Made by a program: the position numbers and the translations under genes. Positions 7,404 through 15,550 of a stretch of DNA of 38,179 nucleotides are shown in pieces. This stretch comes from a virus: positions 1 to 38,179 of IMG/VR virus record IMGVR_UViG_3300049422_000039, one strand, 5' to 3'. Numbering within the stretch: position 1 is the stretch's first letter; the number at the start of each line of letters is the position of its first letter. The notes below the pieces were generated by a model that worked only from the letters and a program-made list of their open reading frames with translations, made no database searches and was not told the DNA's origin.

Positions 7404-8165
7404 ATGTCCCAAATCATCCCATTTGAATTTGAAAGTCATGCACTGCGCGTCAACCTGGATGCTGCTGGACAGCCCTGGTTCAATGTCATCGACGTTTGCC
7501 AAGTGCTGGAGTTGGGGAATCCCTCTCAAGCACTCAAAACCCATGTGGACAGCGATGACCTCCAGAAAATGGAGGTCATCGATAGCCTTGGTCGCGCGCA
7601 GCGTGCAAACCATGTCAGTGAATACGGCTTGTACGCGCTGATCTTGGGGAGCACCAAGGATGCAGCCAAGCGCTTCAAACGCTGGGTGACACACGAAGTC
7701 ATCCCGTCAATTCGCAAGACCGGGTCCTATGCGTCAGACACGTCGGTGGCCGCATTGCCATCGCCAACCCAGGATCGGGTGTCATCACTGCTACTGATTG
7801 GAGAAGCGGTGGCCAAGGTTCCCGGTGTCAAGCATGGCATCGCCATGGCTGCCACATTGACCTGCATTCACGAGAACACGGGCCTTTCCATTGAAACCAT
7901 GCGTCGTGCCTTGCCTGCGAATGACGAGCCAATCGCAGCAATGAACCCGACCAAGCTGGGCCAGCAATTGGGTATGGCCGCTCGAAGCGTTAATGCCCGC
8001 TTGGCTGCGATGGGCTTTCAACTGCGCAATGACCGTGACGAATGGGAATTGACTGAGGCCGGTCAAGCGTGGGGCGAAGCCCTGCCTTACTCGCGCAATG
8101 GCCACTCGGGTTACCAGATTCTCTGGAATCCGGCGGTGATCGATCAGATGAAAGAGGTGGCTTAA
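7404..8165 (+). CDS. BRO-N domain antirepressor
   Basis: 253 residues. Residues about 1-105 form a BRO-N (Bro/antirepressor) domain, with PWFNVIDVCQVLELGNPSQALKTHV, HVSEYGLYALILGSTKDAAKRFKRWVTHEVIPSIRKTGSY. The C-terminal half (LTCIHENTGLSIETMRRALPANDE...GQQLGMAARSVNARLAAMGFQLRN) looks like a KilA/Ant-type DNA-binding domain. Antirepressors of this kind bind or displace a phage repressor to favour lytic growth. No CI-like repressor is seen in the window, so its partner may be the XRE-ImmA protein or lie elsewhere. Its stop is immediately followed by the next start. Confidence 0.88.
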   Translation: MSQIIPFEFESHALRVNLDAAGQPWFNVIDVCQVLELGNPSQALKTHVDSDDLQKMEVIDSLGRAQRANHVSEYGLYALILGSTKDAAKRFKRWVTHEVIPSIRKTGSYASDTSVAALPSPTQDRVSSLLLIGEAVAKVPGVKHGIAMAATLTCIHENTGLSIETMRRALPANDEPIAAMNPTKLGQQLGMAARSVNARLAAMGFQLRNDRDEWELTEAGQAWGEALPYSRNGHSGYQILWNPAVIDQMKEVA

Positions 8166-9011
8166 ATGGCGCTTCCCATCATCACTGCTGATCAGCGTCG
8201 CGCCCAGCGCCGTGGTGTCAAGATCGTCATTCTGGGAGTGAGCGGCATTGGCAAAACGACCCAGTTGAAGTCCCTCGACACCCATTCCACCTTGTTCATT
8301 GACTTGGAGGCAGGTGACCTGTCGGTTTCCACTTGGGATGGTGATTGCCTACGACCGCGCACCTGGCCCGAGTTTCGGGATCTGGTGGTCTATCTGGCAG
8401 GGCCCAACCCGGCACTGCCGGACCAGTCACCGTTTTCTCAGGCGCACTTTGACCATGTCTGCTCGGTCTATGGTGACCCGGCCAGCCTGGACAAGTACCA
8501 GACCTACTTCTGCGACTCCATCACTGCTCTCTCGCGGCTGTGCTTTAACTGGGCCAAGAGCCAGCCAGCGGCGTTTTCTGAACGCACCGGCAAGCCGGAT
8601 TCGCGTGGCAGCTATGGCCTTTTAGGCCAGGAAATGGTCACGGCGCTGACCCACTTGCAGCATGCCCGTGGCAAGAACGTGGTGTTCGTGGCCATCCTGG
8701 ACTGCAAGACCGACGACTTCGGCCGCAAGGTGTTTGTGCCGCAGATTGAGGGCAGCGCCACTGCATTGCAGCTGCCGGGCATCGTGGACGAGGTGGTGAC
8801 GCTGGCTGAAATCAAGGCCGATGACGGCACCTCGTACCGGGCATTTGTCACCCAGACCATCAACCCCTACAGCTATCCGGCCAAAGACCGCAGCGGTCGT
8901 CTTGACCTGCTTGAGCCGCCCGACCTGGGTGCGCTTATCGCCAAGTGCGCTGGCACCGGAACACCTGCACAGCACCCACAAGCCCCAACCACCACTGATT
9001 CCAAGGAGTAA
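8166..9011 (+). CDS. Sak4-like AAA_24 ATPase (recombination)
   Basis: 281 residues. The Walker A motif GVSGIGKTT lies near residues 25-33, and hydrophobic strands ending in acidic positions (STLFIDLEAGDL, TYFCDSITALS) fit the following core strands and Walker B. The segment KNVVFVAILDCKTDDFGRKVFVPQIEGSATALQLPGIVDEVVTL is typical of phage AAA_24 proteins of the Sak4 group, which are RecA-fold ATPases that stimulate strand annealing together with an SSB. The next gene encodes an SSB-like protein five bases downstream, and a PD-(D/E)XK nuclease follows, so the trio probably forms the phage recombination system. Confidence 0.87.
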   Translation: MALPIITADQRRAQRRGVKIVILGVSGIGKTTQLKSLDTHSTLFIDLEAGDLSVSTWDGDCLRPRTWPEFRDLVVYLAGPNPALPDQSPFSQAHFDHVCSVYGDPASLDKYQTYFCDSITALSRLCFNWAKSQPAAFSERTGKPDSRGSYGLLGQEMVTALTHLQHARGKNVVFVAILDCKTDDFGRKVFVPQIEGSATALQLPGIVDEVVTLAEIKADDGTSYRAFVTQTINPYSYPAKDRSGRLDLLEPPDLGALIAKCAGTGTPAQHPQAPTTTDSKE

Positions 9012-9016
9012 TTCAA

Positions 9017-9673
9017 ATGAACGACAACAACACCAATGTCTGGTCAGACTTTAACGACGCAGAAGCCCAGCAGTCGGGTTTTAACCTGATCCCCAAGGGC
9101 GCGCTCGTGCCGGTGCTGATGACGCTCAAACCCGGTGGCCACTACGACGCCAGCCAAGGCTGGACGGACGGCTATCCCACCCAGTCATCCAAGACGGGTG
9201 CGGTATATCTGGCTGCCGAGTTCGTCATCACCGGTGGTGAATACGCCAAACGCAAGATGTGGTCGAACATCGGCTTGTATTCACCCAAGGGGCCAACCTG
9301 GACGCAGATGGGCAGAACCTTCGTGCGCGCCGCACTGAACAGCGCCCGTAACGTCCTCCCGCAGGACAACAGCCCCCAAGCCGCCGCCGCTCGGCGCATT
9401 CAAGGCTTTGTTGACCTTGATGGCCTGGAGTTTGTGGTGCGCGTGGATATCGAAAAAGACGACCGTGGTGATGACCGCAACGTCGTCAAGACGGCAGTGG
9501 AGCCCGACCACCCGGACTACGCGCGCACCATGGGTGTGCCTTCCAAGTTGACCGCCAACGCGGCTGTGCAAGGCAGTGCCGCACCAACGTCAGCACCAGC
9601 CCAGACCAACGCATCAGCAGCGCCAGCGCCCCAACGCGCGCCCGTCTCTGGCAAACCCACTTGGGCGCAGTAA
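9017..9673 (+). CDS. SSB-like single-strand DNA-binding protein (phage)
   Basis: 218 residues. The ribosome site AAGGAG lies across the end of the preceding gene. The body (GFNLIPKGALVPVLMTLKPGG...AVYLAAEFVITGGEYAKRKMWSNIGL...GRTFVRAALNS...FVVRVDIEKDDRGDDRNVVKTAVEPDHPDY) matches the DUF669/SSB-like proteins that accompany AAA_24 ATPases. The tail, from about residue 180, is Ala/Pro/Ser-rich and disordered, as in SSB linkers, although the final residues (KPTWAQ) are not the acidic tip of bacterial SSB. It probably coats single strands for the Sak4-like ATPase and the replication proteins. Confidence 0.75.
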   Translation: MNDNNTNVWSDFNDAEAQQSGFNLIPKGALVPVLMTLKPGGHYDASQGWTDGYPTQSSKTGAVYLAAEFVITGGEYAKRKMWSNIGLYSPKGPTWTQMGRTFVRAALNSARNVLPQDNSPQAAAARRIQGFVDLDGLEFVVRVDIEKDDRGDDRNVVKTAVEPDHPDYARTMGVPSKLTANAAVQGSAAPTSAPAQTNASAAPAPQRAPVSGKPTWAQ

Positions 9674-9685
9674 GGAGCACCAGCC

Positions 9686-9961
9686 ATGAATGCCTCTTTA
9701 CCCACAGCGCAGGCCTACCACCCAAGCTGCTTCCACGATGCGTCGCAGTACCAGCAGTGGCGCACCTATGCCATCAAGACCCGCGCTGGTGACTGCGACT
9801 ACTGCACTGATTGCACCCGTGCCTACCAGCACCAGATGATCAAGCAGTGTCGCTGCCTGCACGCCAAAACCCGCTTCTTTGTTGACTGCGACGGTTATAC
9901 CGAGGGTCGTCGCCCGGTCAGTGAACGTCTTGTCAATTGCAAGAAGAAAGGCAGGCGATGA
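9686..9961 (+). CDS. Small Cys-rich protein, probable zinc finger
   Basis: 91 residues, with AAGGAG upstream. It contains GDCDYCTDCTRAYQHQM and KQCRCLHAKTRFFVDCDGY, giving CxxCxxC and CxC groups that could bind zinc. The C-terminus is basic (CKKKGRR). Its stop overlaps the start of the DUF6511 gene (ATGA), and both encode small Cys-containing proteins, so they may act together. The function is unknown; DNA binding in early replication or recombination is a guess from position. Confidence 0.75.
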   Translation: MNASLPTAQAYHPSCFHDASQYQQWRTYAIKTRAGDCDYCTDCTRAYQHQMIKQCRCLHAKTRFFVDCDGYTEGRRPVSERLVNCKKKGRR

Positions 9962-10434
9962 AATGCTGGGTCTGCTCACGTCAAGCCCGGGGGTACGGTC
10001 ATACCGACAACCGGCATCGCACAGGACAGGCCCAGCGGTATCCGCTGGACTGGGTCTTTTGTTCCGAACGCTGTCAAAAAGCGTTTCACGCCATGTACGG
10101 CAACTGGGTCAGATTGAAGGACGAGCTCGTCGATCCGAAGGGGGTGACCATGGTCAATCTCTCTGAAGTTGAGCAAAACGCCATGGTCAAGTGCCTCAAG
10201 GCCTTCGGCGAAGCAGCCGGGGCTATTGGGTTCACAAAACCACTGGGTGATTATTCTGAATCAGAAGCCTTGGCGGTGATCGACGCCATCGTGACTTGCT
10301 TCACGCAGGCCATGGTCGAGCACCACGAGAAGTCCAAGTACCCACCGGTGCGTGGTCTGCCAGAGGTTCCGGATCCGATGGCCAACCCGTTTGCCGATAT
10401 GGAAAACGATCTGCCTTGGGAGGATGCCAAATGA
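9958..10434 (+). CDS. DUF6511 family phage protein
   Basis: 158 residues from MKCWVCSRQ, the start being fixed by the ATGA overlap with the previous gene. The N-terminus has a CWVC...FCSERC zinc-knuckle-like pattern (residues about 3-45). The middle (VNLSEVEQNAMVKCLKAFGEAAGAIGFTKPLGDYSESEALAVIDAIVTCFTQAMVEHHE) matches DUF6511 as I know it. The tail is Pro/Asp-rich. The gene lies between the SSB-like and nuclease genes in a tightly packed operon, and its stop overlaps the next start. The role is not established. Confidence 0.78.
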   Translation: MKCWVCSRQARGYGHTDNRHRTGQAQRYPLDWVFCSERCQKAFHAMYGNWVRLKDELVDPKGVTMVNLSEVEQNAMVKCLKAFGEAAGAIGFTKPLGDYSESEALAVIDAIVTCFTQAMVEHHEKSKYPPVRGLPEVPDPMANPFADMENDLPWEDAK

Positions 10435-11168
10435 TGGACTTCAACTCATCAGCAAGCGTTAGTGGCCAGATCAGCACGCTGGTCGATCTGGGTCTGCACA
10501 AGACCCGCTCCAAAGAGAAATCCCGCCAGTATTTGGGCGCATCCCGTCTGGGCGTGTCGTGCGAACGCGCCCTGCAATACGAGTATGCCCAAGCGCCGGT
10601 GGACCCGGGGCGGGAGACGCAGGGTCGCATTCTGCGCATTTTTGAGCGTGGCCACGTCAACGAAGACAGCATGGTCGCGTGGCTGCGGGCGGCAGGGTTT
10701 GAGCTGCGCACGCACAAGCCCAATGGCGAGCAGTTTGGGTTTTCAACGGCTGACGGTCGCTTGCAGGGACACATTGATGGTGTCTTTGTCGGTGGGCCAG
10801 AGGGATTCACTTACCCGGCGCTTTGGGAGAACAAGTGCCTGGGCTCCAAATCCTGGCGCGACTTGGAGAAAAACAAGCTTGCAGTCTCCAAGCCGGTCTA
10901 CGCAGCCCAAGTGGCGATTTACCAGGCCTACCTGGAGTTGCACGAAAACCCGGCCATCTTCACGGCGGTCAACGCCGACACGATGGACATCTACGCCGAG
11001 TTGGTGCCGTTTGATGCGGCGCTGGCCCAGCGCATGTCCGACCGGGGTGTGAAGGTGATTGCCGCCACTGAGGCAGGTGAACTGCTGCCTCGCGCCTACC
11101 TTGATGCCACCCACTTTGAATGCAAGTTTTGCGCGTGGCAAGACCGCTGCTGGAGGACAACCCAATGA
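10431..11168 (+). CDS. PD-(D/E)XK exonuclease with Cas4-like iron-sulfur motif
   Basis: 245 residues from MMDFNSSA, with GGGAGG upstream and overlap with the previous stop. Catalytic positions are visible as GHIDGVFVG (Asp) and ALWENKCLGSK (E-x-K). One cysteine near the N-terminus (LGVSCERAL) and three at the C-terminus (ECKFCAWQDRC) give the C...CxxCx5C arrangement that holds a 4Fe-4S cluster in Cas4, AddB and related nucleases. It is thus a RecB-family nuclease (PDDEXK_1 type). With the Sak4-like ATPase and SSB it would supply 3' single strands for phage recombination. Confidence 0.85.
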   Translation: MMDFNSSASVSGQISTLVDLGLHKTRSKEKSRQYLGASRLGVSCERALQYEYAQAPVDPGRETQGRILRIFERGHVNEDSMVAWLRAAGFELRTHKPNGEQFGFSTADGRLQGHIDGVFVGGPEGFTYPALWENKCLGSKSWRDLEKNKLAVSKPVYAAQVAIYQAYLELHENPAIFTAVNADTMDIYAELVPFDAALAQRMSDRGVKVIAATEAGELLPRAYLDATHFECKFCAWQDRCWRTTQ

Positions 11169-11428
11169 ATACACCAAAACAAGAATTCCAAATGGATACC
11201 GAGCCCATGATCGATGCCAAGCAGGCCGCGTGCGCACTGAGACTGCCCCTGTACTGGTTTGGCGACCCCAAGATGCGCGCCAAACACCGCATTCCGCATT
11301 ACCTGCTGGGCGGCTTGGTTCGCTTTCGCATGAATGAACTGAGCACTTGGGCTGCCAACAGCAGTGCCACTGGAGACTCAGACACCGATGCTCAAGAGTC
11401 GGAGGGTGCCAGCCATGATGGACTTTAA
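11165..11428 (+). CDS. Small HTH-like DNA-binding protein
   Basis: 87 residues from MNTPKQEFQMD. GGAGG lies upstream and the start overlaps the nuclease stop. The body (MIDAKQAACALRLPLYWFGDPKMRAKHRIPHYLLGGLVRFRMNELSTWAA) has the layout of short AlpA/excisionase-like proteins: a helix pair, a turn with RIPHYLLGGLVRF and a closing helix. The tail is acidic. It overlaps the primase gene by 14 bases. It could be a helicase-loader-like or regulatory protein; which is not decided by the sequence. Confidence 0.7.
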   Translation: MNTPKQEFQMDTEPMIDAKQAACALRLPLYWFGDPKMRAKHRIPHYLLGGLVRFRMNELSTWAANSSATGDSDTDAQESEGASHDGL

Positions 11429-13727
11429 CGATGTGTCGCCGGTACCATCACCGTCCAGCGATGGCAACCGCGAAGAGATTCGCGCCAGTTTGCTGCTGCG
11501 GTTGGAGTCGGTGCTGATGGACATGTTTCCCGCTGGCAAGGTCAAACGCGGCAAGTTCCTGGTCGGCGACATCCTGGGCAGCCCAGGCTACAGTCTGGAG
11601 ATCGTGGTCACCGGCGAAAAGGCCGGATTGTGGACAGACCGTGCGACTGGTCAGGGTGGGGACATCTTCGACCTGATTTCCGGCCACTTGGCGCTCAATG
11701 TCCATTCTGACTTTGCCAAGGTGCTCACCTTTGCTGCGCAACTGGTCGGTAAAGTGCCGCCACTGTCAACTCGCAAACGCAAGGCTGAGCCTGCCATTGA
11801 TGAACTGGGTCCAGCCACGGCCAAGTGGGAGTATCACGACGGCGAAGGCAAGTTGATCGCCATCGTGTATCGCTATGACCCACCCGGGCAGAAGAAGGAA
11901 TTCCGCCCATGGGATGTCAAGCGCAAAAAGGCAGCACCGCCTGATCCAAGGCCACTCTACAACCAGCCCGGCATGCTCAAGTCAGATCGTGTGGTGGTGG
12001 TCGAGGGTGAAAAGTGTGCCAAAGCCCTGATCGATGCGGGCATCTGCGCCACCACCGCCATGCACGGAGCCAACGCGCCGGTCGATAAAACCGACTGGTC
12101 ACCGCTGGCTGGCAAAGCCGTGATCATCTGGCCAGACAAGGACAAGCCCGGCTGGACGTATGCAGAAAACGCGGCACAAGCCATTCTGATGGCCAAGGCT
12201 GCCAGCTGCTGCATTTTGTATCCACCAGAGGACAAACCAGATGGTTGGGACAGCGCTGATGCGGTGGTCGAGGGCATGAATGTCCAGGAAATGCTGGCCA
12301 CCGGCCCGAACCTGGCGGTGCATCTGCCGGACATCGGTGCCAACAGCCACGGCAATGAACCCGCAGACCGGGGTGGTGACCACCAGGACGCGACGGTATG
12401 GGGTAGCGAGGACGCACTTGCACTGAGCTTTACCAACCGGTATCAAAACGACTGGCGTTACGTTGCGGCGTGGGGCAAGTGGCTGATGTGGGACGGCCAG
12501 CGCTGGCGCAGTGAGGACACTCTGGCCGCATCCGATCTGGTGCGCCACGTCTGTCGTTTCGCTTCCCTGAAGTCGGATAACCCTAAACTGGCGGCCAAAC
12601 TGGCAGCTTCCGGCACCATCAGCGGTGTCGAACGTCTGGCTCGGGCAGACCGCAAGCACGCGGGCACCACCGACGAGTGGGATGCAGATGAGTGGTCGAT
12701 CAACACGCCCGGTGGGGTGGTTGACCTGCGTACCGGCAGGATGCGCGCACATGCCCGCGCTGACCGCATGACGAAAATCTGCACGGCCACGATTCAGCCG
12801 GGCAGCACCTGTCCCAACTGGCTGGCGTTTCTGGCCGATGTGACCGGGGGTGATGCGGCGCAAATCCATTACCTCCAGAAGGTGTTCGGCTACTGCATGA
12901 CAGGCTCCACCCAGGAGCACGCGTTGTTCTTCCTGTACGGCACGGGTGCGAACGGCAAGTCGGTGTTCGTCAACACCATCTTCACCCTGATGGGTGACTA
13001 CGCGGCCAACGCGCCCATGGACACGTTCATGGAGTCTCGTGGTGACCGACACCCGACCGATCTGGCAGGCCTGCGTGGCGCGCGCTTTGTGGGTGCGACC
13101 GAAACTGAACAGGGGCGACGCTGGAACGAGTCCAAGATCAAGGAGATCACCGGTGGCGACCGGGTCTCGGCGCGTTTCATGCGCCAGGACTTCTTCACCT
13201 ACCTGCCGCAGTTCAAGCTGGTCATCGCGGGTAATCACAAACCAGCCATTCGCAACATCGATGAGGCCATGCGCAGGCGCTTGCACCTGATCCCGTTCAC
13301 GATCACTGTGCCGCCTGAAAAACGTGACAAGCAGCTGCAGGCCAAGCTGCTGGTCGAACGCAACGCCATCTTTGAGTGGGGCGTGCAGGGTTGTCTGGCC
13401 TGGCAACGCGAGGGGCTGGTTGCGCCTGAGAGTGTCGTCAGTGCGACCAAGGAGTATTTCGAGTCAGAGGATGCCCTGGGGCGATGGCTGGAAGAGCGTT
13501 GCGTGCGGGTCAAAACCGCGCGATCACTGACCTCCGAGTTGTTCTCCGACTGGAAGCAGTGGGCCGATGCAGCAGGTGAATTCGTGGGCTCGCAAAGGCG
13601 ATTCTCTGATCTGCTGCTCACTCGCGGCCTGGAGAAATGGCGCAACTCTGCGGGTGTTCGTGGGTACCAGGGCGTTGGTTTAGCGGAGCAGTCACGTCCG
13701 AACTACACGCCGTACGCGGACAACTGA
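11415..13727 (+). CDS. Phage primase-helicase (Toprim plus D5/SF3 helicase)
   Basis: 770 residues from MMDFNDV, with GGAGG nine bases upstream. The N-terminal part (GLWTDRATGQGGDIFDLISGH) resembles the region preceding Toprim in phage primases. The Toprim motifs are VVVVEGEKCAKAL (catalytic Glu) and IIWPDKDKPG (DxD). The second half is a D5/P4-type SF3 helicase with Walker A GTGANGKS, then ARFVGATETEQGRRW and LVIAGNHKPAIRNIDEAMRRR (sensor and arginine region). The C-terminal segment (TKEYFESEDALGRWLEERC) is typical of D5 C-terminal domains. It primes and unwinds at the phage origin. A long antisense frame inside it is a composition shadow. Confidence 0.93.
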   Translation: MMDFNDVSPVPSPSSDGNREEIRASLLLRLESVLMDMFPAGKVKRGKFLVGDILGSPGYSLEIVVTGEKAGLWTDRATGQGGDIFDLISGHLALNVHSDFAKVLTFAAQLVGKVPPLSTRKRKAEPAIDELGPATAKWEYHDGEGKLIAIVYRYDPPGQKKEFRPWDVKRKKAAPPDPRPLYNQPGMLKSDRVVVVEGEKCAKALIDAGICATTAMHGANAPVDKTDWSPLAGKAVIIWPDKDKPGWTYAENAAQAILMAKAASCCILYPPEDKPDGWDSADAVVEGMNVQEMLATGPNLAVHLPDIGANSHGNEPADRGGDHQDATVWGSEDALALSFTNRYQNDWRYVAAWGKWLMWDGQRWRSEDTLAASDLVRHVCRFASLKSDNPKLAAKLAASGTISGVERLARADRKHAGTTDEWDADEWSINTPGGVVDLRTGRMRAHARADRMTKICTATIQPGSTCPNWLAFLADVTGGDAAQIHYLQKVFGYCMTGSTQEHALFFLYGTGANGKSVFVNTIFTLMGDYAANAPMDTFMESRGDRHPTDLAGLRGARFVGATETEQGRRWNESKIKEITGGDRVSARFMRQDFFTYLPQFKLVIAGNHKPAIRNIDEAMRRRLHLIPFTITVPPEKRDKQLQAKLLVERNAIFEWGVQGCLAWQREGLVAPESVVSATKEYFESEDALGRWLEERCVRVKTARSLTSELFSDWKQWADAAGEFVGSQRRFSDLLLTRGLEKWRNSAGVRGYQGVGLAEQSRPNYTPYADN

Positions 13728-13953
13728 CGCAAATGACGCTGCAAAAGATCGATCAAAACCTGAGTCAGCAAGCAGTGTTTTTGACATTCGTTTCAGTGTC
13801 GTCTGTGTCGGCAAGTCACCAATCTGACGTATTCGACATACCCCATGGTTAGTTTCTTACGCGGGCGCGTGACGCGCAGGTTATAGAAGTCAATCCTGAG
13901 ATGTGTCGATTGCGTCAGTCCAAGCAAAACATTCATTTCCGAACTCAATCCCC

Positions 13954-14436
13954 ATGCAACAAACCACCATTTCTCACACTGTCACCCTGGCGCTTGACCT
14001 CGGTACGACCACGGGCTGGGCTATCAAATCCCGAGATAACCAGATCGCTCACGGTTTCGTGAGCTTCAAATCTCAGCGCTTCGAGGGCGGTGGCATGCGC
14101 TTCCTGCGCTTCAAGCACTGGCTGGCAGAACTCAAAAACATGACTGGCGAGATCAATGCTGTGTACTTCGAGGAGGTACGTCGCCACGTTGGGGTGGACG
14201 CTGCCCACGTCTATGGCGGCTTGATGGCCACTCTCACCACTTGGTGCGAGCACCACCGCATCCCGTACCAGGGCGCGCCAGTGGGCACGATCAAGAAGCA
14301 CGCCACGGGCAAAGGCAACGCGGGCAAGGCAGATGTCATTGCTGCCATGCGCGCCCTTGGCCACCCCGTCACTGACGACAACGAAGCCGATGCCCTGGCG
14401 ATCCTGCACTGGGCACTTGACACGCAGGAGGTGTGA
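13954..14436 (+). CDS. RuvC-like Holliday junction resolvase (phage)
   Basis: 160 residues from MQQTTISHTV; a longer start at the GTG at 13903 is possible, and neither has a strong ribosome site. The RNase H-like fold is shown by VTLALDLGTTTGWAI (first catalytic Asp), INAVYFEEVRRH (Glu) and the C-terminal VTDDNEADALAILHW (acidic pair). These four acidic positions match the RuvC nuclease centre. It would resolve junctions formed during phage replication and recombination before packaging. The stop is followed closely by the next GTG. Confidence 0.87.
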   Translation: MQQTTISHTVTLALDLGTTTGWAIKSRDNQIAHGFVSFKSQRFEGGGMRFLRFKHWLAELKNMTGEINAVYFEEVRRHVGVDAAHVYGGLMATLTTWCEHHRIPYQGAPVGTIKKHATGKGNAGKADVIAAMRALGHPVTDDNEADALAILHWALDTQEV

Positions 14437-14437
14437 C

Positions 14438-14644
14438 GTGAAGGTACCAACCCACCACTACCAATGCCCCCTTGGGCGTTTGCAGCCCACCGTCACAGAC
14501 CTGGACAGCGTCAAGCAACGCGGCTGGCGTGATCAGAAAATCCTGGTGGTCAACGCTGAGGACAAGCGGCTGGACTACCTCGAGCGCGAACTGGTGCGAC
14601 GCATCGGCGAGCGTTTGTATGGTCAAGGAGATCGTCATGGCTGA
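14438..14644 (+). CDS. Small protein of unknown function
   Basis: 68 residues from a GTG start (VKVPTHHYQCPLG). GGAGG at 14427-14431 lies seven bases upstream and selects this start. The middle is charged (DLDSVKQRGWRDQKILVVNAEDKRLDYLERELVRRIGERLYG), with two predicted helices. Its end overlaps the DUF6362 start by eight bases, consistent with translational coupling. I do not recognise the family. The good ribosome site and packed context support it being real. Confidence 0.65.
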   Translation: MKVPTHHYQCPLGRLQPTVTDLDSVKQRGWRDQKILVVNAEDKRLDYLERELVRRIGERLYGQGDRHG

Positions 14645-15035
14645 GCGCAACACACCATGGACACCGGATGTCGTCGCCAACCGCTTCCAGGACGCTGCAG
14701 TCACTGCAAGGCGACTGCCCTCGGCCAATGTGCAGGGCTACTTCAACGCGTGGCCTACCATCGTGCGTCGCCAGTGGGAGATGCTGGCAACCGATGAGCG
14801 CGTGGTCTGTCGCTTCCCTCCATCACCGAATGACGTGGAGGACATGCTTGAGGTCATGCTCTGGGTGCAGTGGCTTGAGGTCGAGCAGCGTCATCTGGTC
14901 TGGATGCGTGCCAAGCGGTACGGCTGGCGTGAGATCTGCACGCGCTTTGCAATCGGACGCTCGACTGCGTGGCGGCATTGGAATCAGGCCATGGAGTTGA
15001 TGGCGAAAAAGCTCAATGACAGCCTCAAAAAGTGA
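14637..15035 (+). CDS. DUF6362 family protein with sigma-like HTH
   Basis: 132 residues from MAERNTPWTP, with AAGGAG upstream. The N-terminal half has AAVTARRLPSANVQGYFNAWPTIVR, and the C-terminal half has MLWVQWLEVEQRHLVWMRAKRYGWREICTRFAIGRSTAWRHWNQAMELMAKKLN. The latter is a helix-turn-helix like sigma-factor region 4 and matches DUF6362 as I know it. It is the last gene before a long gene-free leader and the late region, the place where phages often encode a late-gene activator. That role is inferred from position and fold. Confidence 0.82.
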   Translation: MAERNTPWTPDVVANRFQDAAVTARRLPSANVQGYFNAWPTIVRRQWEMLATDERVVCRFPPSPNDVEDMLEVMLWVQWLEVEQRHLVWMRAKRYGWREICTRFAIGRSTAWRHWNQAMELMAKKLNDSLKK

Positions 15036-15037
15036 CC

Positions 15038-15060
15038 TGGCAAGTCCCAAAAGCTTGCCA
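15038..15060 (+). terminator. Hairpin after DUF6362 gene
   Basis: TGGCAAG and CTTGCCA pair perfectly over seven bases around a nine-base loop, starting two bases after the DUF6362 stop codon. No T-run follows, so it is either a weak terminator or a 3' end stabiliser. Confidence 0.35.
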
Positions 15061-15076
15061 AATCATCCGAGCTATT

Positions 15077-15095
15077 GGGTCACGTAGGGTAATGC
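15077..15095 (+). promoter_or_regulatory. 19-bp motif shared with 2453-2471, copy 2
   Basis: GGGTCACGTAGGGTAATGC, preceded by CAAATCAT at 15059-15066. It lies in the leader of the methyltransferase operon. Confidence 0.4.
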
Positions 15096-15434
15096 TTTGG
15101 CACTCTGTCCTTTGATTTGGAGTTTGTCCTTTTTGCCTGCAAATTGGTGTGAAACATCCAGCCTGTTTTTCGGTATATTTACGGCTATGGATGGAGAAAA
15201 CCGCTGGTGATCAGTTGGAAATTAGCCACTGAGCCCCAGGTAAAAGGGGTCCTTCTTTCTGAAAATCCTATGCGGGGGGCAACAGCGCAAGACTCGCCCA
15301 CCGACAGACTGCAAACCAGAGTTTGCGGGGGTTTGCACCAGCAGCAGGTTTGCACCCTGGCACCAAAGGGGGGGAATTCAATTCACACCCTTTGCCGACC
15401 TGACAAGCAAGTTTTCGTATCCTGACTTTTCCTG

Positions 15435-15466
15435 AACCCGCCCTCGGAGTTTTCTGACGGCGGGTT
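15435..15466 (+). promoter_or_regulatory. GC-rich hairpin in methyltransferase leader
   Basis: AACCCGCC (15435-15442) is perfectly complementary to GGCGGGTT (15459-15466) across a 16-base loop. CTCTCG rather than a T-run follows, so it is more likely a leader structure than a terminator. Confidence 0.4.
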
Positions 15467-15504
15467 CTCTCGTTCAACTCCTGCGCTTTGCTCAAAGCGA
15501 CCTC

Positions 15505-15550
15505 GCGGCCCGTCACTGGTTTTTTAGACCTGTGCGGGCCGCATTTTTTT
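15505..15550 (+). terminator. Intrinsic terminator-like hairpin 16 bases before ParB-methyltransferase start
   Basis: GCGGCCCG (15505-15512) pairs perfectly with CGGGCCGC (15535-15542), followed by ATTTTTTT. The shape is that of a rho-independent terminator, although the 22-base loop is long. The ribosome-site-like GGAAG follows at once at 15551. It may act as an attenuator controlling entry into the methyltransferase operon. Confidence 0.55.

Noticed and set aside
12099-13406. 435-codon open frame on the minus strand
   Set aside because: It is entirely antisense to the primase-helicase, which has clear Toprim and Walker motifs. The frame has no ribosome site and an implausible composition; it is a GC-rich shadow.
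13781-13809. Perfect TTGACA at 13781 as a promoter for the RuvC-like gene
   Set aside because: No acceptable -10 box at 16-18 bases (TGTGTC or GTGTCG), so the hexamer alone is not enough.
13865-13877. GCGCG-TGA-CGCGC hairpin
   Set aside because: A five-base stem in GC-rich DNA with no T-run; too short to call a terminator.
2453-15095. The shared 19-bp motif as phage attachment sites
   Set aside because: Both copies lie inside the element with phage genes on both sides, so they cannot be attL/attR.
15207-15425. 72-codon open frame in the gene-free region
   Set aside because: No ribosome site, no recognisable fold, and it runs through hairpins and GTTTGCACC repeats; more likely non-coding.
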